NCBI RefSeq assembly: GCF_019393635.1
Contig: NC_057863.1
Coordinates: 642,851,306 to 642,915,305, forward strand
Direction of reading: 5' to 3'
DNA: 64,000 bases
Source: Dromiciops gliroides
Taxonomy: Eukaryota; Chordata; Mammalia; Microbiotheria; Microbiotheriidae
Shown in pieces: positions 22,246-32,629 of the stretch. Within the stretch, counting starts at the first letter, position 1; every line of letters starts with the position of its first letter. The translations under genes and the position numbers were made by a program. The notes below the pieces were generated by a model that had not been told where the DNA came from, ran no database searches, and was given only the letters and a program-made list of their open reading frames with translations.

Positions 22246-22539
22246 AGAGCTGAGCAGTTGTAGGGAGTTCTAGGCAAAGTCTGAGGAAACCAGCAGCTTT
22301 GTGAATCATAGCACCTTCACCTTTGCCAAAGGATGAGACCGGGACACAGACGGGGTGGGGGCGGGGTTGATTTTCTCCCTCCCCCCACAATCAAGCCGTG
22401 ATGTTTTGCAGGGGTGATACTTGTACAGTCAGAAATACCATAACCAACTCCAATTCTGCTTTAGCTCATGACCCCCCCCAGAATCCTTCTGGGCTTCTCT
22501 CCTCCACCACACAGTGACCTTATTCACTTTCTAAATGTC

Positions 22540-22640
22540 TCACACTTATAAGCATTTATTAAGTGCCACTTTGTTCCAGACATTAAGCCCCAGGGATACA
22601 AAAGGCAAGAAAACAGTTGCCTCTGATGGATGAGTTCATT
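22540..22640 (+). repeat. L2-like LINE fragment
   Basis: AAGCATTTATTAAGTGCCACT ... AAGCCCCAGGGATACAAAAG. Confidence 0.55.
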
Positions 22641-22834
22641 CCTGAATCTCCTTTTGAGAAAACACTCATGTTAAACAACCTCATTTTAAATCTGCTTCTA
22701 GCCCAGGACTTCCCAAGGCTTTTTCTGGATCTTGTCCTAGTGTAGGCACCTTCTGCCCCCCTCCCCCCCCCGCCGCCCCCCCCCCCTTTTCCCTTTCCCA
22801 AGTTGTCTTCTCTCTTCAGAACATAATCTTCTTG

Positions 22835-22984
22835 GGGCCAGCTAGGTGGCGAAGCACCGGCCCTGGATTCAGGAGGATCTGAGTTCAAACCTGGCCTCAG
22901 ACACTTGACACTTACTAGCCGTGTGACCCTGGGCAAGTCACTTAACCCCCACTACCTTGCAAAACAAAAAAACAAAACCAAAAA
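22835..22984 (+). repeat. tRNA-SINE, head deletion
   Basis: Lacks CAGTGGATAAA of the head; perfect duplications AGAACATAATCTTCTTG. It splits an L2 3' end that resumes at 23002. Confidence 0.95.
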
Positions 22985-23085
22985 AGAACATAATCTTCTT
23001 GAGGGCAGGGACATTCTTTTATTTTGCTTATATTTAGCACTATGGCAGACACCTAGGAAGCACTTAATAATTTTTTTTTCTGTCT
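22985..23085 (+). repeat. L2 LINE 3' end
   Basis: TTGAGGGCAGGGACATTC ... CCTAGGAAGCACTTAATAA. Confidence 0.6.
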
Positions 23086-23189
23086 AGTGTGTTATCCATA
23101 ATTTGGATCTTTTTTTTCATATAGCTGTTGATAACTTGTCCCTCACAGAGAGCCATACCATATATGAGTATATATATATATATATATTT

Positions 23190-23326
23190 GGGGGGGGTGA
23201 TGAGGGTTAAGTGACTTGCTCAGGGTCACACAGCTAGTAAGTGTCAAGTGTCTGAGGTAAGATTTGAACTTAGGACCTCCTGACTCTAGGGCTGGTGCTC
23301 AATCCAGTGGGCCACCTAGCTGTCCC
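23190..23326 (-). repeat. tRNA-SINE
   Basis: Reverse copy preceded by a (TA)n run. Confidence 0.92.
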
Positions 23327-23507
23327 CGCATAATTATTTTTTTTAAGAGGAAGAAGAAAAAAAATCCTCAAAAATGATTGACACATTTTAATGATCTGAC
23401 TATGCAAGCATTCCTCCACACCCTTGTACTTCCCACTTTCAATGCTGATTGATTAATTGGTTTAGGGCCAGGCTTGCTCTTTGTAATGTTGGTCCCATTC
23501 ATTTATT

Positions 23508-23659
23508 TTTTTTTATTTGTTTGTTTTTGCAGGGCAATGAGGGTTAAGTGACTTGCCCAGGGCCACACAACTAGTGTCAAGTGTCTGAGGCCAGATTTGA
23601 ACTCAGGTCCTCCTGAATCCAGGGCCAGTGCTTTATCCACTGAGCCACCTAGCTGCCCC
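23508..23659 (-). repeat. tRNA-SINE
   Basis: Reverse copy; flanks share CCATTCATTTA. Confidence 0.94.
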
Positions 23660-23689
23660 AGTTCCATTCATTTATGGATTGTGGCTGTT

Positions 23690-24340
23690 CTAAGACAACA
23701 AGCACTTATTAAGTATCTATTAGTGTCAGGTAGTGTGATAAGCACGGAGGATATAAAGAAAGACAAAAGACAGTCCCTGCCCTCAAGCAGTTCACAGTCT
23801 AATAAGGGAGACAATATGAAAATGACTAGGTACAAATAAGCTAGATACAGGATAAATTGGAAATAATCAACAGAGGAAAGGCACCAGAATTAAGAGGAAG
23901 CAGGAGGGGCAGCTAGGTGGTACAGTGGATAGAGCACTGGCCCTGGATTCAGGAGGACCTGAGTTCAAATCTGGCATCAGACACTTGACATTTACTAGCT
24001 GTGTGACCCTGGGCAAGTCACTTAACCCTCACTGCCCTGACCAAAAAAAAAAGTTCTTAAAAAAAAAAAAAGAGGAAGCAGGAAAGGGTTCTTGTAGAAA
24101 GTGAGACTTTAGCTGTGACTTGAAGGAAACAGAGATAAGGAAAATTCCGGGTTTGGGGGTTGATAGCCAGTGAAAATACCTGGAGTAACAGCAAGGAACA
24201 TAAAGGAACAGCAAGGAGGTCAGTGTCAGTCAAGAACAAAGCAGGTGAAAGGGAAGAATGTGAAGTAAGTCTAGAAAGAGGAGACCAGGTGATGAAATGC
24301 TTCAGTGGATTTTATAATTGATCCAGGAGGTAACAAGGAA
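23690..24340 (+). repeat. L2-like LINE 3' region, split
   Basis: CAAGCACTTATTAAGTATCTAT ... CAGTCCCTGCCCTCAAGCAG ... GCCAGTGAAAATACC; same family as 19.2-20.4 kb. Confidence 0.55.
23906..24070 (+). repeat. tRNA-SINE
   Basis: Duplications AGAGGAAGCAGGA (23893-23905, 24071-24083). Confidence 0.95.
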
Positions 24341-25240
24341 CCACTTGAATTTTATTGTAATTGTGTATATTTTTTCTTGGCTCCGCTTGCTTCAATTTGC
24401 TTCAGTTCTTGTAAGTCTTCCCATGCTTTTCAGTATTTATTATATCCATAGTTTCTTATAGGGTAGTAATAGTCCATTATATTCATGTACCACAATTTAT
24501 TTAGCCATTCCTTTATCAATGGGCAGGGACAGTTTGTTGGCTAAGCAGATAGAGCATCAGGCTTGGAATTAGGAAGACTCACCTTCATGAGTTCAAATCC
24601 AGCCTCAGACATTTACTAGCAGTGTGACCCTGGGCAAGTCACTTAATCCTGTTTGCCCTTAAAAGGTTCCTCATCTATAAAATGAACTGGGGAAAGAAAT
24701 TGCAAACCACTCCAGTATCTCTGCCAGGAAAACCCCCAAAATGGGGTCAGGGAGAGTCAGACACGATCAAAACAATTCAACAACAACAATCAATGGGCAT
24801 TTATTTTGTTTCCAATTTTTTGCCACTACAAAAAGTGTTGCAATATTTTAGTGTATGTGGAGCCTTTCTTTGTATCAATGATCTCCTTGGGGTATGTGTC
24901 TAGCAACAGAATCTCTGGGTCAAAGAGTATGGACATTTTAGCTACTTGATTTGCATAATTCCAAATTGCTTTTCAAAATGGTTATGCTAACTCACAACTC
25001 CACCAACAATGCATCAGTGTGCCTATCTTTCCGGAACCTGTCCAAAACTGACTTTTTCCATCTTTTGTCATCTTTGACAAGTATTGGGGATGAGGTAAAA
25101 TCTCAGGATCATTTTGATTCACCTTTCTCTTATTATTAATGATCTGAAACATTCTCTTATGTGTTTTTAATAGTTTGCTATTCTTCCGAAAACTGTTTAT
25201 TCATATCCTCTGACCACATATCTATTGGGCTATATAACAT
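24341..25240 (-). repeat. LINE-1 ORF2 end, reverse
   Basis: CCATTCCTTTATCAATGGGCA, CAACTCCACCAACAATGCAT and TTTATTCATATCCTCTGACC in the reverse-L1 order; split by a MAR1-type SINE. Confidence 0.75.
24525..24790 (+). repeat. Full-length RTE-tailed tRNA-SINE (MAR1-type)
   Basis: tRNA-like head, GACCCTGGGCAAGTCACTTAA, then CAAACCACTCCAGTATCTCTG, GAGAGTCAGACACGATC and (CAA)n end. Flanks ATCAATGGGCA. The best full copy of this family here. Confidence 0.85.
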
Positions 25241-25249
25241 ATCTCTGTT

Positions 25250-25765
25250 AAAGGTGAGCTCATTGGCAGGTGTTTGTGAACTATAGTTTTGGAAGAGCAG
25301 AATCATGGGTTCGCTCTGTGAATCTGATGTAGTAGTCCCCTTCTTCTCTGTCCCCTACCAACCAGAGATTCAACATGCAACCTGCAAGTACTGAGTTGGA
25401 GGGAGCAGGCGAGAGAAGTGTAGGTCCCCTGGAAAGGAGATTGCTTTTTCAGCAGCTCCTATGAAATATTTACTTTCCAGGGAGGTTGTAGAGAGTAGTA
25501 GTACAAGTCTTGAGGAGACTATGTAGGACTCAGTCAGTAGGAGGGACTCACTGGAATGACAAATGGTGGCCCTGAAAGTAACACCAAATTCAGTTCCTTT
25601 CCAGGGGGAGGTGATGGGCTTTCTCTTTCTGTACTGGTTCACTTGCTCCTATAAGTCTTTGGCATCTTCTGTGTTTTCTATAAGATTAAATAAAAGCTGT
25701 TGCATCCCTATTGCCCATATTTCACATTGAGTACCTGCATAGGTTAGGGACTCTCTTACCCACGT
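25250..25765. mobile_element. Possible LTR fossil
   Basis: No coding sequence; TTAAATAAAAGCTGTTGC near 25686 looks like an LTR poly(A) region. Very uncertain. Confidence 0.2.
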
Positions 25766-26765
25766 TTAGGGAAATTGAGTCATGAACTATGATTTCTATT
25801 TTTTAGGAACTAAGATTTCTTTTGGATTTTTTTCCTGCATTAACTCCAGGGGAATATTAAAGGGAGAAAAAATGATCCTTTTTGGAGTCAGTCTTTGGGA
25901 TTTAGAACCATTTCATGTGAACCTACAATTATTTTGGGGGGAGGGGTTGGGTCACAGGTTACAAATTTAGAATAACTTATTTAAAATTAAGGAAACAATA
26001 TAATGCATAATCAAAGCAACTTCAGCCTGGTCCATTTGAAAGAGTTATTAATACCCCAAAATGGGAAATGGATGGAGGAATGGAAATTGACCCAGATTAT
26101 ATCAATTTCTTACAGAAGCCTAGCCTGTGTGAATCAAATGCCACAACAGGAAGACCAAAAGAGCCTGTAAACCACTTGAGTTAGCAAGTGTTTGATCTAT
26201 TTGCCAAGTGGGAGAGATATGGCAGCCAAGGGCAGCACCAGTTTTAGAATATAAACTGCAAAATGTTATGGAAGACTTTGAGTTTAGCATCACCTCAGGA
26301 AGCTGTGAGAAGCAGAGGAAGGAAAAACAAATTTAGAGAAAGCTTGGCGAGAGCTTGGCAACTAAACAAATTCATCCTGAGGGCATTTAAAAATGAAATT
26401 GGAAGATAATATAAAAGATTAAAGTTGAGAAAGACATGTAAACATTTTTATGTGACACCTGTGGACTTTGTGTGACACTTGGATACTCCATGTGACACCT
26501 GGGCCACAGCAGCTGTGCAAGTAAGCAAGCCTACGTCATCAATTCTTGTGTCATCATCTTTAAACCTACAGGAAGCCAGGGTCACTTGGTTCATTACTCT
26601 GGGAAAGCGCAATGTTTGAATTGTCCACCAGGTGGTGCTATACTCATCGCCAACCAAGTGGTCTCATCAGGGTCTCTCTGGCACCGTACCTACAAGCCTC
26701 CTCCACACCACCAAATGGTCTGGCTCTAAACAGTTGGGCAAGTAAGCCAAAAGAAAATGTGACCA
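25766..26765. other. Unassigned DNA
   Basis: No family recognised. TGTGACAC(C/T)TG(G/T) appears three times at about 26452, 26471 and 26491. Confidence 0.4.
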
Positions 26766-26782
26766 AAAGAAAACCTATTCTG

Positions 26783-26933
26783 GGGCAGCTAGGTGGTGCA
26801 GTGGATAGAGCACCGGCCCTGGATTCAGGAGTACCTGAGTTCAAATCCAGCCTCAGACACCTACTAGCTGTGTGACCCTGGGCAAGTCACTTAACTCCCA
26901 TTGCCCTGCAAAAATTTTTAAAAAAAAGAAAAG
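26783..26933 (+). repeat. tRNA-SINE
   Basis: Forward copy; flanks AAAGAAAACCTATTCTG. Confidence 0.95.
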
Positions 26934-26949
26934 AAAGAAAACCTATTCT

Positions 26950-27850
26950 GACCAGGTTCTGAATTTAGATTAGAGATCTATGAACCCCCAACCCTTCATC
27001 TGACATTCCCTTCTTGGGTGGAACAACCTATTCCTTCTTCATTCATAAGACACAGGGAACCATTAAACTATGGCCCCATTATTTATGTAGCATAACAAAA
27101 AGGTGGGGGAAAGGGTTTAGTGGGCTTATTTGGAATATTCCAACTCCAAACAAATCCCCAAACTTCCTTTTCCTTGCCTTCCTTCTGTTCTTTTGAGATG
27201 TCAGAGGGACAATCGCAAAACACTTGCACCCTGACCCTGCAATCATAGAAAAGATCAAGTGTGGGGAATGTTCAGGAGGGCAGCTGCATGTCTGAGACCC
27301 CCACCTCGAGGTCAGCACTATGATCAGTGGAACACGTGGAAAGAGAGGGAGGTAGATGGATGTCCCTATCTTCTTCCCAACCAAAGACTTCTTGTCTCAG
27401 AGCTCCAACTTTCCATGGCATCATCCCCTTCCCACTGTATTTATATTTCCCCACCCTCAATGAAGGGCATGTTGTCGGTGAACAAGGTTCCCTCTTTGTC
27501 CTCAAACAAGCATACCCAAAGGTACTGTGTGGGTGTGGGTTACATATTCTCACTATCAAGGACATTGGTGGAGGTGTCACATCTAGCCTCTAATAGCACA
27601 ATCCCAGATGTGCTAAGAGAGGAAATGGAAATTGCACAAAAGAAAACAAAGAGGTTTAGGCTAGAGGCAACCCAACTGGGAGGATGTTGAGAGGATGCTT
27701 CCCAAGTTATGTGAAACCAGGGGGAGATTAAAAAAAATGTCTCAGCAAAGCACCTCAGAACATATCATTACAAGCAAAGCATGACCAAAAGAGAAAGAAC
27801 ATCAATCACTGCCACCTCATAGGCAGGCTTCCTTTCTCATCTATATAAAT
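26950..27850. other. Unassigned DNA
   Basis: Open frames up to 143 codons near 27259-27690 resemble no family; possibly an unrecognised interspersed repeat. Confidence 0.35.
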
Positions 27851-27867
27851 ATTTTATTATGAGAATA

Positions 27868-28585
27868 CAACACACACACACACAGTGGGCATTCTTGATG
27901 AGAGCAGTAGAAGGGAATGATGGGTAATCAAAAGGGGTGGACCATATCTTTCACAGTCCACAGTTGAATGAGATAGGTAGGAAATACAAGATCCCACTTA
28001 TTATTTGGTAAAATCTACATGTAAACATGTTTGTATATGTACATGTATGTGTACATATACACATATGTATACATTTATAAGTATATATGTATATATACAC
28101 TTAGAAAACATTTCATTTGGTAGAGCAAAATGTTCTTGTAGGCTCTTTGGAGAAAGATAAAATGTTTCTCATTCATTCATCAGAATCATATAAGAATCTT
28201 TATTCAATGATCATTAACATCAAGTAATAGGGAAGATCCAGTTTAGATTCCCAATAGATGGTATACTCTGGCCACTCCAGCTTGGGAATTACGTTGTTTC
28301 CATTGCCTCAAGTGACAGGTTATTTCAACCTTCTGGATGAGATCCATAATCACTCCAAGGAAACTGAGTGGACAAAGAATGCCAGTCATTCAGATGCTGA
28401 TATGTAATTGGACATGCATTGTATAGAACTTGTCTAGCAGCATACATATTTCCAACACACATTGCACATGGACAATGAGTTGAGTCCATAATTGTACAGG
28501 AAGAAGAATTCAGGAAAGATTGCCTTTGGGAAATTACAATATTATTTTAATAACTTCAAGCTTCTCCCTGAAACAAAGGCCCCCA
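27868..28585. other. Unassigned DNA with short simple repeats
   Basis: (CA)n at 27870-27886 and a palindromic TATG/CATA block at 28015-28105; nothing else recognised. Confidence 0.4.
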
Positions 28586-28770
28586 ATCATCATAACATTT
28601 ATGTATTTGTAAGGACTGCAAAGCACTTTATATACACTAGCTGATTTGATTCTCCCAAAAGCGCTGTGAAGAAAGTATTACAAGTATTATTATCTCCATT
28701 TTATAGATGAGGGAACTAAAGCCCAGAGAAATTAAATGATTTGCTCTGGGTCATGCAGACTCACAGAGGG
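28586..28770 (+). repeat. MIR-like SINE remnant
   Basis: CAAAGCACTTTATATACAC ... CTCCATTTTATAGATGAGG ... GCCCAGAGAAATTAAATG. Confidence 0.55.
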
Positions 28771-28860
28771 GAAGGTATTTGACTAAAGAATCATGGGCAG
28801 AGCGGGGAAAAGATCATAGGTCTCCTGACCGCCAGGTGCATAGCTCTTTCCTTTACATTG

Positions 28861-30720
28861 GCAAAAGCACTGAGAGAAGGGGGAAGAGATGAGGAAGGAG
28901 AAGGGAGGGAGGAGAAAAGAAAAGAGAGGGGAAGGGGGCAGCTAGGTGATGCAGTGGATAAAGCACCGGCCCTGGATTCAGGAGTACCTGAGTTCAGAAT
29001 CTGGCCTCAGATATGTGACCCTGGGCAAGTCACTTAACCCCCATTGCCCGCAAAAAAAAAAAAAAAAAAAAAAGAGGGGAAGAGGTGGAGGGGGAGAAGA
29101 GATAATGGGAGAAAGAGAAGAGATGGAGTGGAGGGAAGAAAGGGCTTTGGGAGGGAGGAAAACATGGTGAAAAGAGAAAGAGAGGAAAGAGAGGGGAGGG
29201 GGGAAAGAGACATGGAGAGAAGGAAAAGATAGGAGGTGGGAAAAGAAGCAAATGTCAGACTTGGGGGGGAGGGGAGAGGAAGAGGAGGGAGGGAAGAGAC
29301 ATAGGAAGAGAAGTGAGAAGAAAGGGCAGAATCAATGGGAAAAAGAGAATTGGGTGGAAGAAAGAAGTAAGGAAAGAGGTAAGAGGATGGAAAGAGGGGA
29401 AGGGAAGGAAAGAAGAAATGGGAGATAGGATGGAGGAAGAAAAGATGAAGGAGGATTGGAAAAATGATGGGTAGGAAAATGGAAAAAACTTGGGGGAGGA
29501 AGAAAAAACAAGAGGAAGGGAAAGATATGGGGGAGAAGAGGGAGAGAGAAGGGGTCAAGGGAAGAAGAGATGGAATCAGGAAGAGAGATGAGGAGGAGAG
29601 ACGAGAAAGAGAGCCCAAGAAGAGATGGATAGAGACAGGGCAACAAAGAAGAGGAAAGGGGAGACAGCTGCCCCTCCTTGCTTCCACCTAGAGGGGTTGG
29701 GGGGGGCAGGGGACTAGGGAGGGCAAGTGCAGGAAAAGGGGACTGTGGCAGGGGTGGTGGTGCAGGGGGAGGAGGCTGTGACATGCATGATGAGGCAGGG
29801 GGAAAGGGAGAGTCCAAGGGAAAGAGCCTTGAGACCTAAGGTTCTTGGCTCTGCCCTTCCCCAAGTGGGCTTGGCAAGTGGCTTTGGGCAAATTCCTCAT
29901 TCTGAGCCTCTGCTTTGATGCCATTGGAAAAATGAGAGGGTGGCTCAGATTGGTCCCCAGCAAGATCCAGAATGTCAGAGCTAAGGTTGGAGGACTAGAG
30001 ATCCATCAAAATCTATCCCCTCCCACCTAATTTTACCGCAGGGGAAACAAACCCAGAGAAGGGAAGCCACTTGCCCAGGGTTACAGAGCAAATCAGGGAA
30101 TGGGGTCAAGACCGGAAGCACAAGTCCTGGGGTCTGTAAATCACCTTAGTGTATTGATGGCTCCTGCCCCCACCCGAGGCTGGAGTCTGTGGCAACCTCT
30201 AAGAGTGGGGAGCTGGGAGAGAGGAGGAGGAGAGGAGCCAGGGGAAGGGGGAGTGGGGAGGGAAGGGGAAGGAGAGAGAGGGGGCTCCCTGGAATAAAGG
30301 GAGAAGATGGGACAGAAAAGGAAGACAGTTTAGAGAAAACTGTGAAGAGAGGGATGGAGGAAGAGATGGGGGAGAACAGAATTGAAAGAGGGAAAGAGGT
30401 GTTGGGGGGAGCAGGAAGAGGGGGAAGAGACAGGGGGAGATTGGCATAAATAGGGAAAAGATTTGGAGGAAATTAAGAGACATTGGACAGAGTAAGAAAG
30501 GAGAGGAGAAAGCCATGAGGAAGAGATGAGATTGGAGGGGAGGTCAAACTAAAAGGAAAAAGGGGAAGAGATGAGTGAGAAGGGAGACCAGGATAGAGAG
30601 ATCCAAGGAGGAAAGAGAAGGGAAGGGGGGGGGATGCCAAGAGGGCAGAGGTAAGATGGAGGATAGAAAAGGGAAAGATGAGATGGGAAAAGGACATGGG
30701 GAGAGTCACCCAAGTCCGAG
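28861..30720 (+). repeat. 1.8-kb polypurine tract with breaks
   Basis: The + strand is almost only A/G in long stretches (GGAAGAGAGGGGAGG-type). A more mixed part lies at 29680-30190, including a MIR-like end near 30040-30100. Pyrimidine-rich Ser/Leu/Pro frames on the - strand are by-products. Confidence 0.85.
28935..29073 (+). repeat. tRNA-SINE in the polypurine tract
   Basis: Forward copy lacking part of the middle (TTGACACTTACTAGCTG), long poly(A) tail. The last SINE before the gene cluster. Confidence 0.93.
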
Positions 30721-30799
30721 TGAGCAATGAACAAGGGGGAGCTACCTCTAGAGAATGACACCAGGTCAGTAAGTTTCCCTCAGGGCTCTTTCCTAGGGC

Positions 30800-30815
30800 T
30801 TTCAGTTTCCCTTTC
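30800..30815 (-). promoter_or_regulatory. IRF/ISRE-type array upstream of IFNL
   Basis: The + strand reads TTTCAGTTTCCCTTTC; the - strand has three GAAA cores at 6-base spacing, including GAAACTGAAA, a perfect GAAANNGAAA ISRE. It lies 178-193 bases upstream of the start codon, where virus-inducible interferon promoters carry IRF3/7 sites. Function is inferred. Confidence 0.6.
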
Positions 30816-30888
30816 CCAGTACCGCCCAATCATACCTAAGCACACCTGTAGGCACCTGGCCCCGCCCTTTTTTGCCTGGGAGCAGCAG

Positions 30889-30899
30889 CGGGATTTCTA
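30889..30899 (+). promoter_or_regulatory. Weak NF-kB-like site
   Basis: GGGATTTCTA about 95 bases before the IFNL start resembles a kappa-B half but departs from GGGRNNYYCC at the 3' end. Listed only because human IFNL promoters use NF-kB next to IRF sites. Confidence 0.22.
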
Positions 30900-30955
30900 A
30901 ATCTATTTCCATTTTTCATACATCAGAGGTACTCCCTCCAGCTTAGCTGGTTAAA

Positions 30956-31084
30956 ATGAGGCCGTTGGAGCTCCTGACTTTGGAAATCCACAATGTTTTC
31001 CAAAACTCTCGTGCTGCTGTTTTCTCTGATCTCTGGGGTGATCTCGAGGCACCTGGCCCCGACCCCCACCAACCCTCCCAATGA
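30956..31084 (+). other. Upstream ORF overlapping the IFNL start codon
   Basis: ATG with A at -3 opens a 42-codon frame, +1 relative to IFNL, which runs across the IFNL start codon and stops inside exon 1. If transcription starts upstream of 30956, most scanning ribosomes would meet it first. The transcription start is not known, so it may lie outside the mRNA. Confidence 0.4.
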
Positions 31085-31163
31085 GAGAGGTTGTCAGATC
31101 AGCCAATTCAAGTCTCTTTCACCTCGGGAGCTGGATGCCTTCAAGGTGGCCAAGAACGCCTAT
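30993..31163 (+). CDS. IFNL: IFNL coding exon 1
   Basis: Start codon with A at -3, then signal peptide, mature N-terminus, Cys34 and helix A. Ends AACGCCTAT before donor gtgagt. Confidence 0.93.
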
Positions 31164-32422
31164 GTGAGTAACTGAATGGCTGGGAGAGGTCCCCATGTCC
31201 TCCATGATGCTACTTTCTAACACCTCCTTCCACTAGTGGTCTAACCTTACGCTCCCTCCTCCCTGTGATCTAACCTTGATCTCTTTTACTGTGATCTAAC
31301 CTTCTCTCCCACTTAGAGACCTTGAGCTCCATCTCTTTTTCTGTTTCTAACCTCCATCCTACTCAAAAATTCCTTATGCTATATGGATCCTGAGGACCCT
31401 GAAAGCATCTAGAAGGGTCACAAACCTTTAACTTCTTCCTCTTCAACCCCCACAGGAGGAATTCATGCGTCAGAAAGGGAGGAAATGTAGCTCCAAACTA
31501 TTCCATAGGAACTGGGACCTTCGGCAACTACCGGTAAGAAGGAAAGCTTCATTCATCCCCCTTGGCCAGTCAGTCCCCCATCATCTGTACCCGCCCCCAA
31601 GTCTCCCCAGTTTCCCCTCTCCCAAGTTTCCTCTCCCCTCTCTTCCGTCCTCTGTCTCTCCTCCCTGTCTTCTCTACCGTACCCTCTTCACCTACCTCTT
31701 CTTCACATCACCTGTCATCTATCCCCTCCCAGCTGTCAGATCGTCTCATAGTCCTAAAGGCTGAACTGAAATTGACTCTGGAGACTTTGAAAGCCATGGA
31801 TAACCCTGACCTGGAGAAGGTCCTGGCTCAACCTCTGCAAACGCTCAGCCACATCAACCAGGAGATCCAAAGCTGTGTAAGTACTGGAGTATGGTGTCGA
31901 TCAGGGAGAGATCATCCTGAACCAATGGGCGTAGAGCCTTTTCCTGTCTCCCAGATGCCTCAGTCCCTTTCGGTGATGCTGAGAGGCCGGCATGCCTGGA
32001 TTCCTTCCCCCCTCCCCCAACAGTCAAATGCCTGGCTCTCTTTCCCTTTGGTTAAGTACCCTCTCTTCCCACACAGGTTACTCCCCTGCCTTCTAGAGGA
32101 CCCAAGCCTTCTGGCCGACTCTGGCTACATAGACTCAATGAGGCCAGGAAGAAGGTGAGTTACACAGGGTACTGGGCTTCCTATCTCAATTTCCAGGGCA
32201 CCCTTGGCTAGAGGGGAGGTGTCAGGGGGACCCCGGAGTCTGGGCAGGCAGAAGCTCTGTATCCCCCTAAGAGAGGAGGCAGGGAGACTCCCAAGGCCCC
32301 TTCTCCATGTTTCTAACTCTCTTTAGGAATCTCAGGGTTGCCTAGAAGCTTCAATCATACTCAACCTCTTCCGACTCGTGAACCAAGATCTCCACTCTGT
32401 TGGTGATCCAGGCCTAGCCTGA
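30993..32422 (+). CDS. IFNL: Interferon lambda (type III interferon), five coding exons
   Basis: Secreted antiviral cytokine; the family signals through IFNLR1/IL10RB to JAK-STAT and ISGs, mainly in epithelia. Exons 30993-31163, 31456-31533, 31733-31876, 32077-32154 and 32327-32422 have GT-AG borders, all in phase 0, the usual five-exon layout of the family. They give 188 residues (human paralogues about 196-200). Residues 1 to about 18 look like a signal peptide. Family hallmarks are GCQISQFKSLSPRELDAFK (helix A), RNWDLRQL, LKAELKLTLETLKAM, and the last-helix stretch LFRLVNQDL. Cysteines at 34, 68, 131 and 162 fit two disulfides (34-131, 68-162, inferred from the family); the extra C-terminal cysteine pair of human IFNL3 is absent because the tail is short. 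Position next to SYCN matches human IFNL3, but a marsupial gene need not be one-to-one with a human paralogue, so no number is given. Expected induction by viral sensing fits the upstream IRF-type array. Confidence 0.96.
31456..31533 (+). CDS. IFNL: IFNL coding exon 2
   Basis: Acceptor ccccacag, donor gtaaga; 26 codons with Cys68 and the NWDLRQL signature. Confidence 0.93.
31733..31876 (+). CDS. IFNL: IFNL coding exon 3
   Basis: Acceptor cccctcccag, donor gtaagt; 48 codons forming the central amphipathic helices and ending at Cys131. Confidence 0.93.
32077..32154 (+). CDS. IFNL: IFNL coding exon 4
   Basis: Acceptor cccacacag, donor gtgagt; 26 codons of basic, proline-rich inter-helix loop, as in human IFNLs. 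Confidence 0.92.
32327..32422 (+). CDS. IFNL: IFNL coding exon 5
   Basis: Acceptor ctctttag; Cys162, last helix (NLFRLVNQDL) and a short tail before TGA. Human IFNL3 has two further cysteines here. Confidence 0.92.
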   Translation, partial: ESQGCLEASIILNLFRLVNQDLHSVGDPGLA

Positions 32423-32625
32423 ACTAGGCATCCTGAACTCTGAGGCTGGACTTAGTTATTTATACACTTCCAAACCTTATTTATAGCCGGACGCTCTTTC
32501 TTTTATTTATTCCCCGCCCCCCCCAACACTTATACACTCTATTTATATTCCACAGAATGGTTTTGTACTTTTGTATTTTTTTTTGTTTACATTTTGTTGA
32601 ATAAATAAAATCATTTACTATGAAA
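32423..32625 (+). promoter_or_regulatory. IFNL 3' UTR with AU-rich elements
   Basis: Four ATTTA pentamers (from 32458, 32479, 32505 and 32541), several inside TTATTTAT, lie between stop codon and poly(A) signal. Such class I/II AREs recruit decay factors (TTP/ZFP36 family) and make cytokine mRNAs short-lived. Confidence 0.7.
32600..32609 (+). terminator. IFNL polyadenylation signal
   Basis: Two overlapping AATAAA hexamers 178 bases after the stop codon, followed by a GT-rich stretch that could act as the downstream element. Confidence 0.8.
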
Positions 32626-32629
32626 TTGA

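Noticed and set aside
27259-27690. 143-codon frame as a gene
   Set aside because: No family resemblance, no conserved motif, and overlapping frames on both strands.
29034-30516. Pro/Ser/Leu-rich - strand frames up to 217 codons
   Set aside because: Translations of the polypyrimidine strand; composition only.
31562-32158. 198-codon frame across IFNL introns and exon 3
   Set aside because: Intron read-through around true exons; splice sites and homology define the exons.
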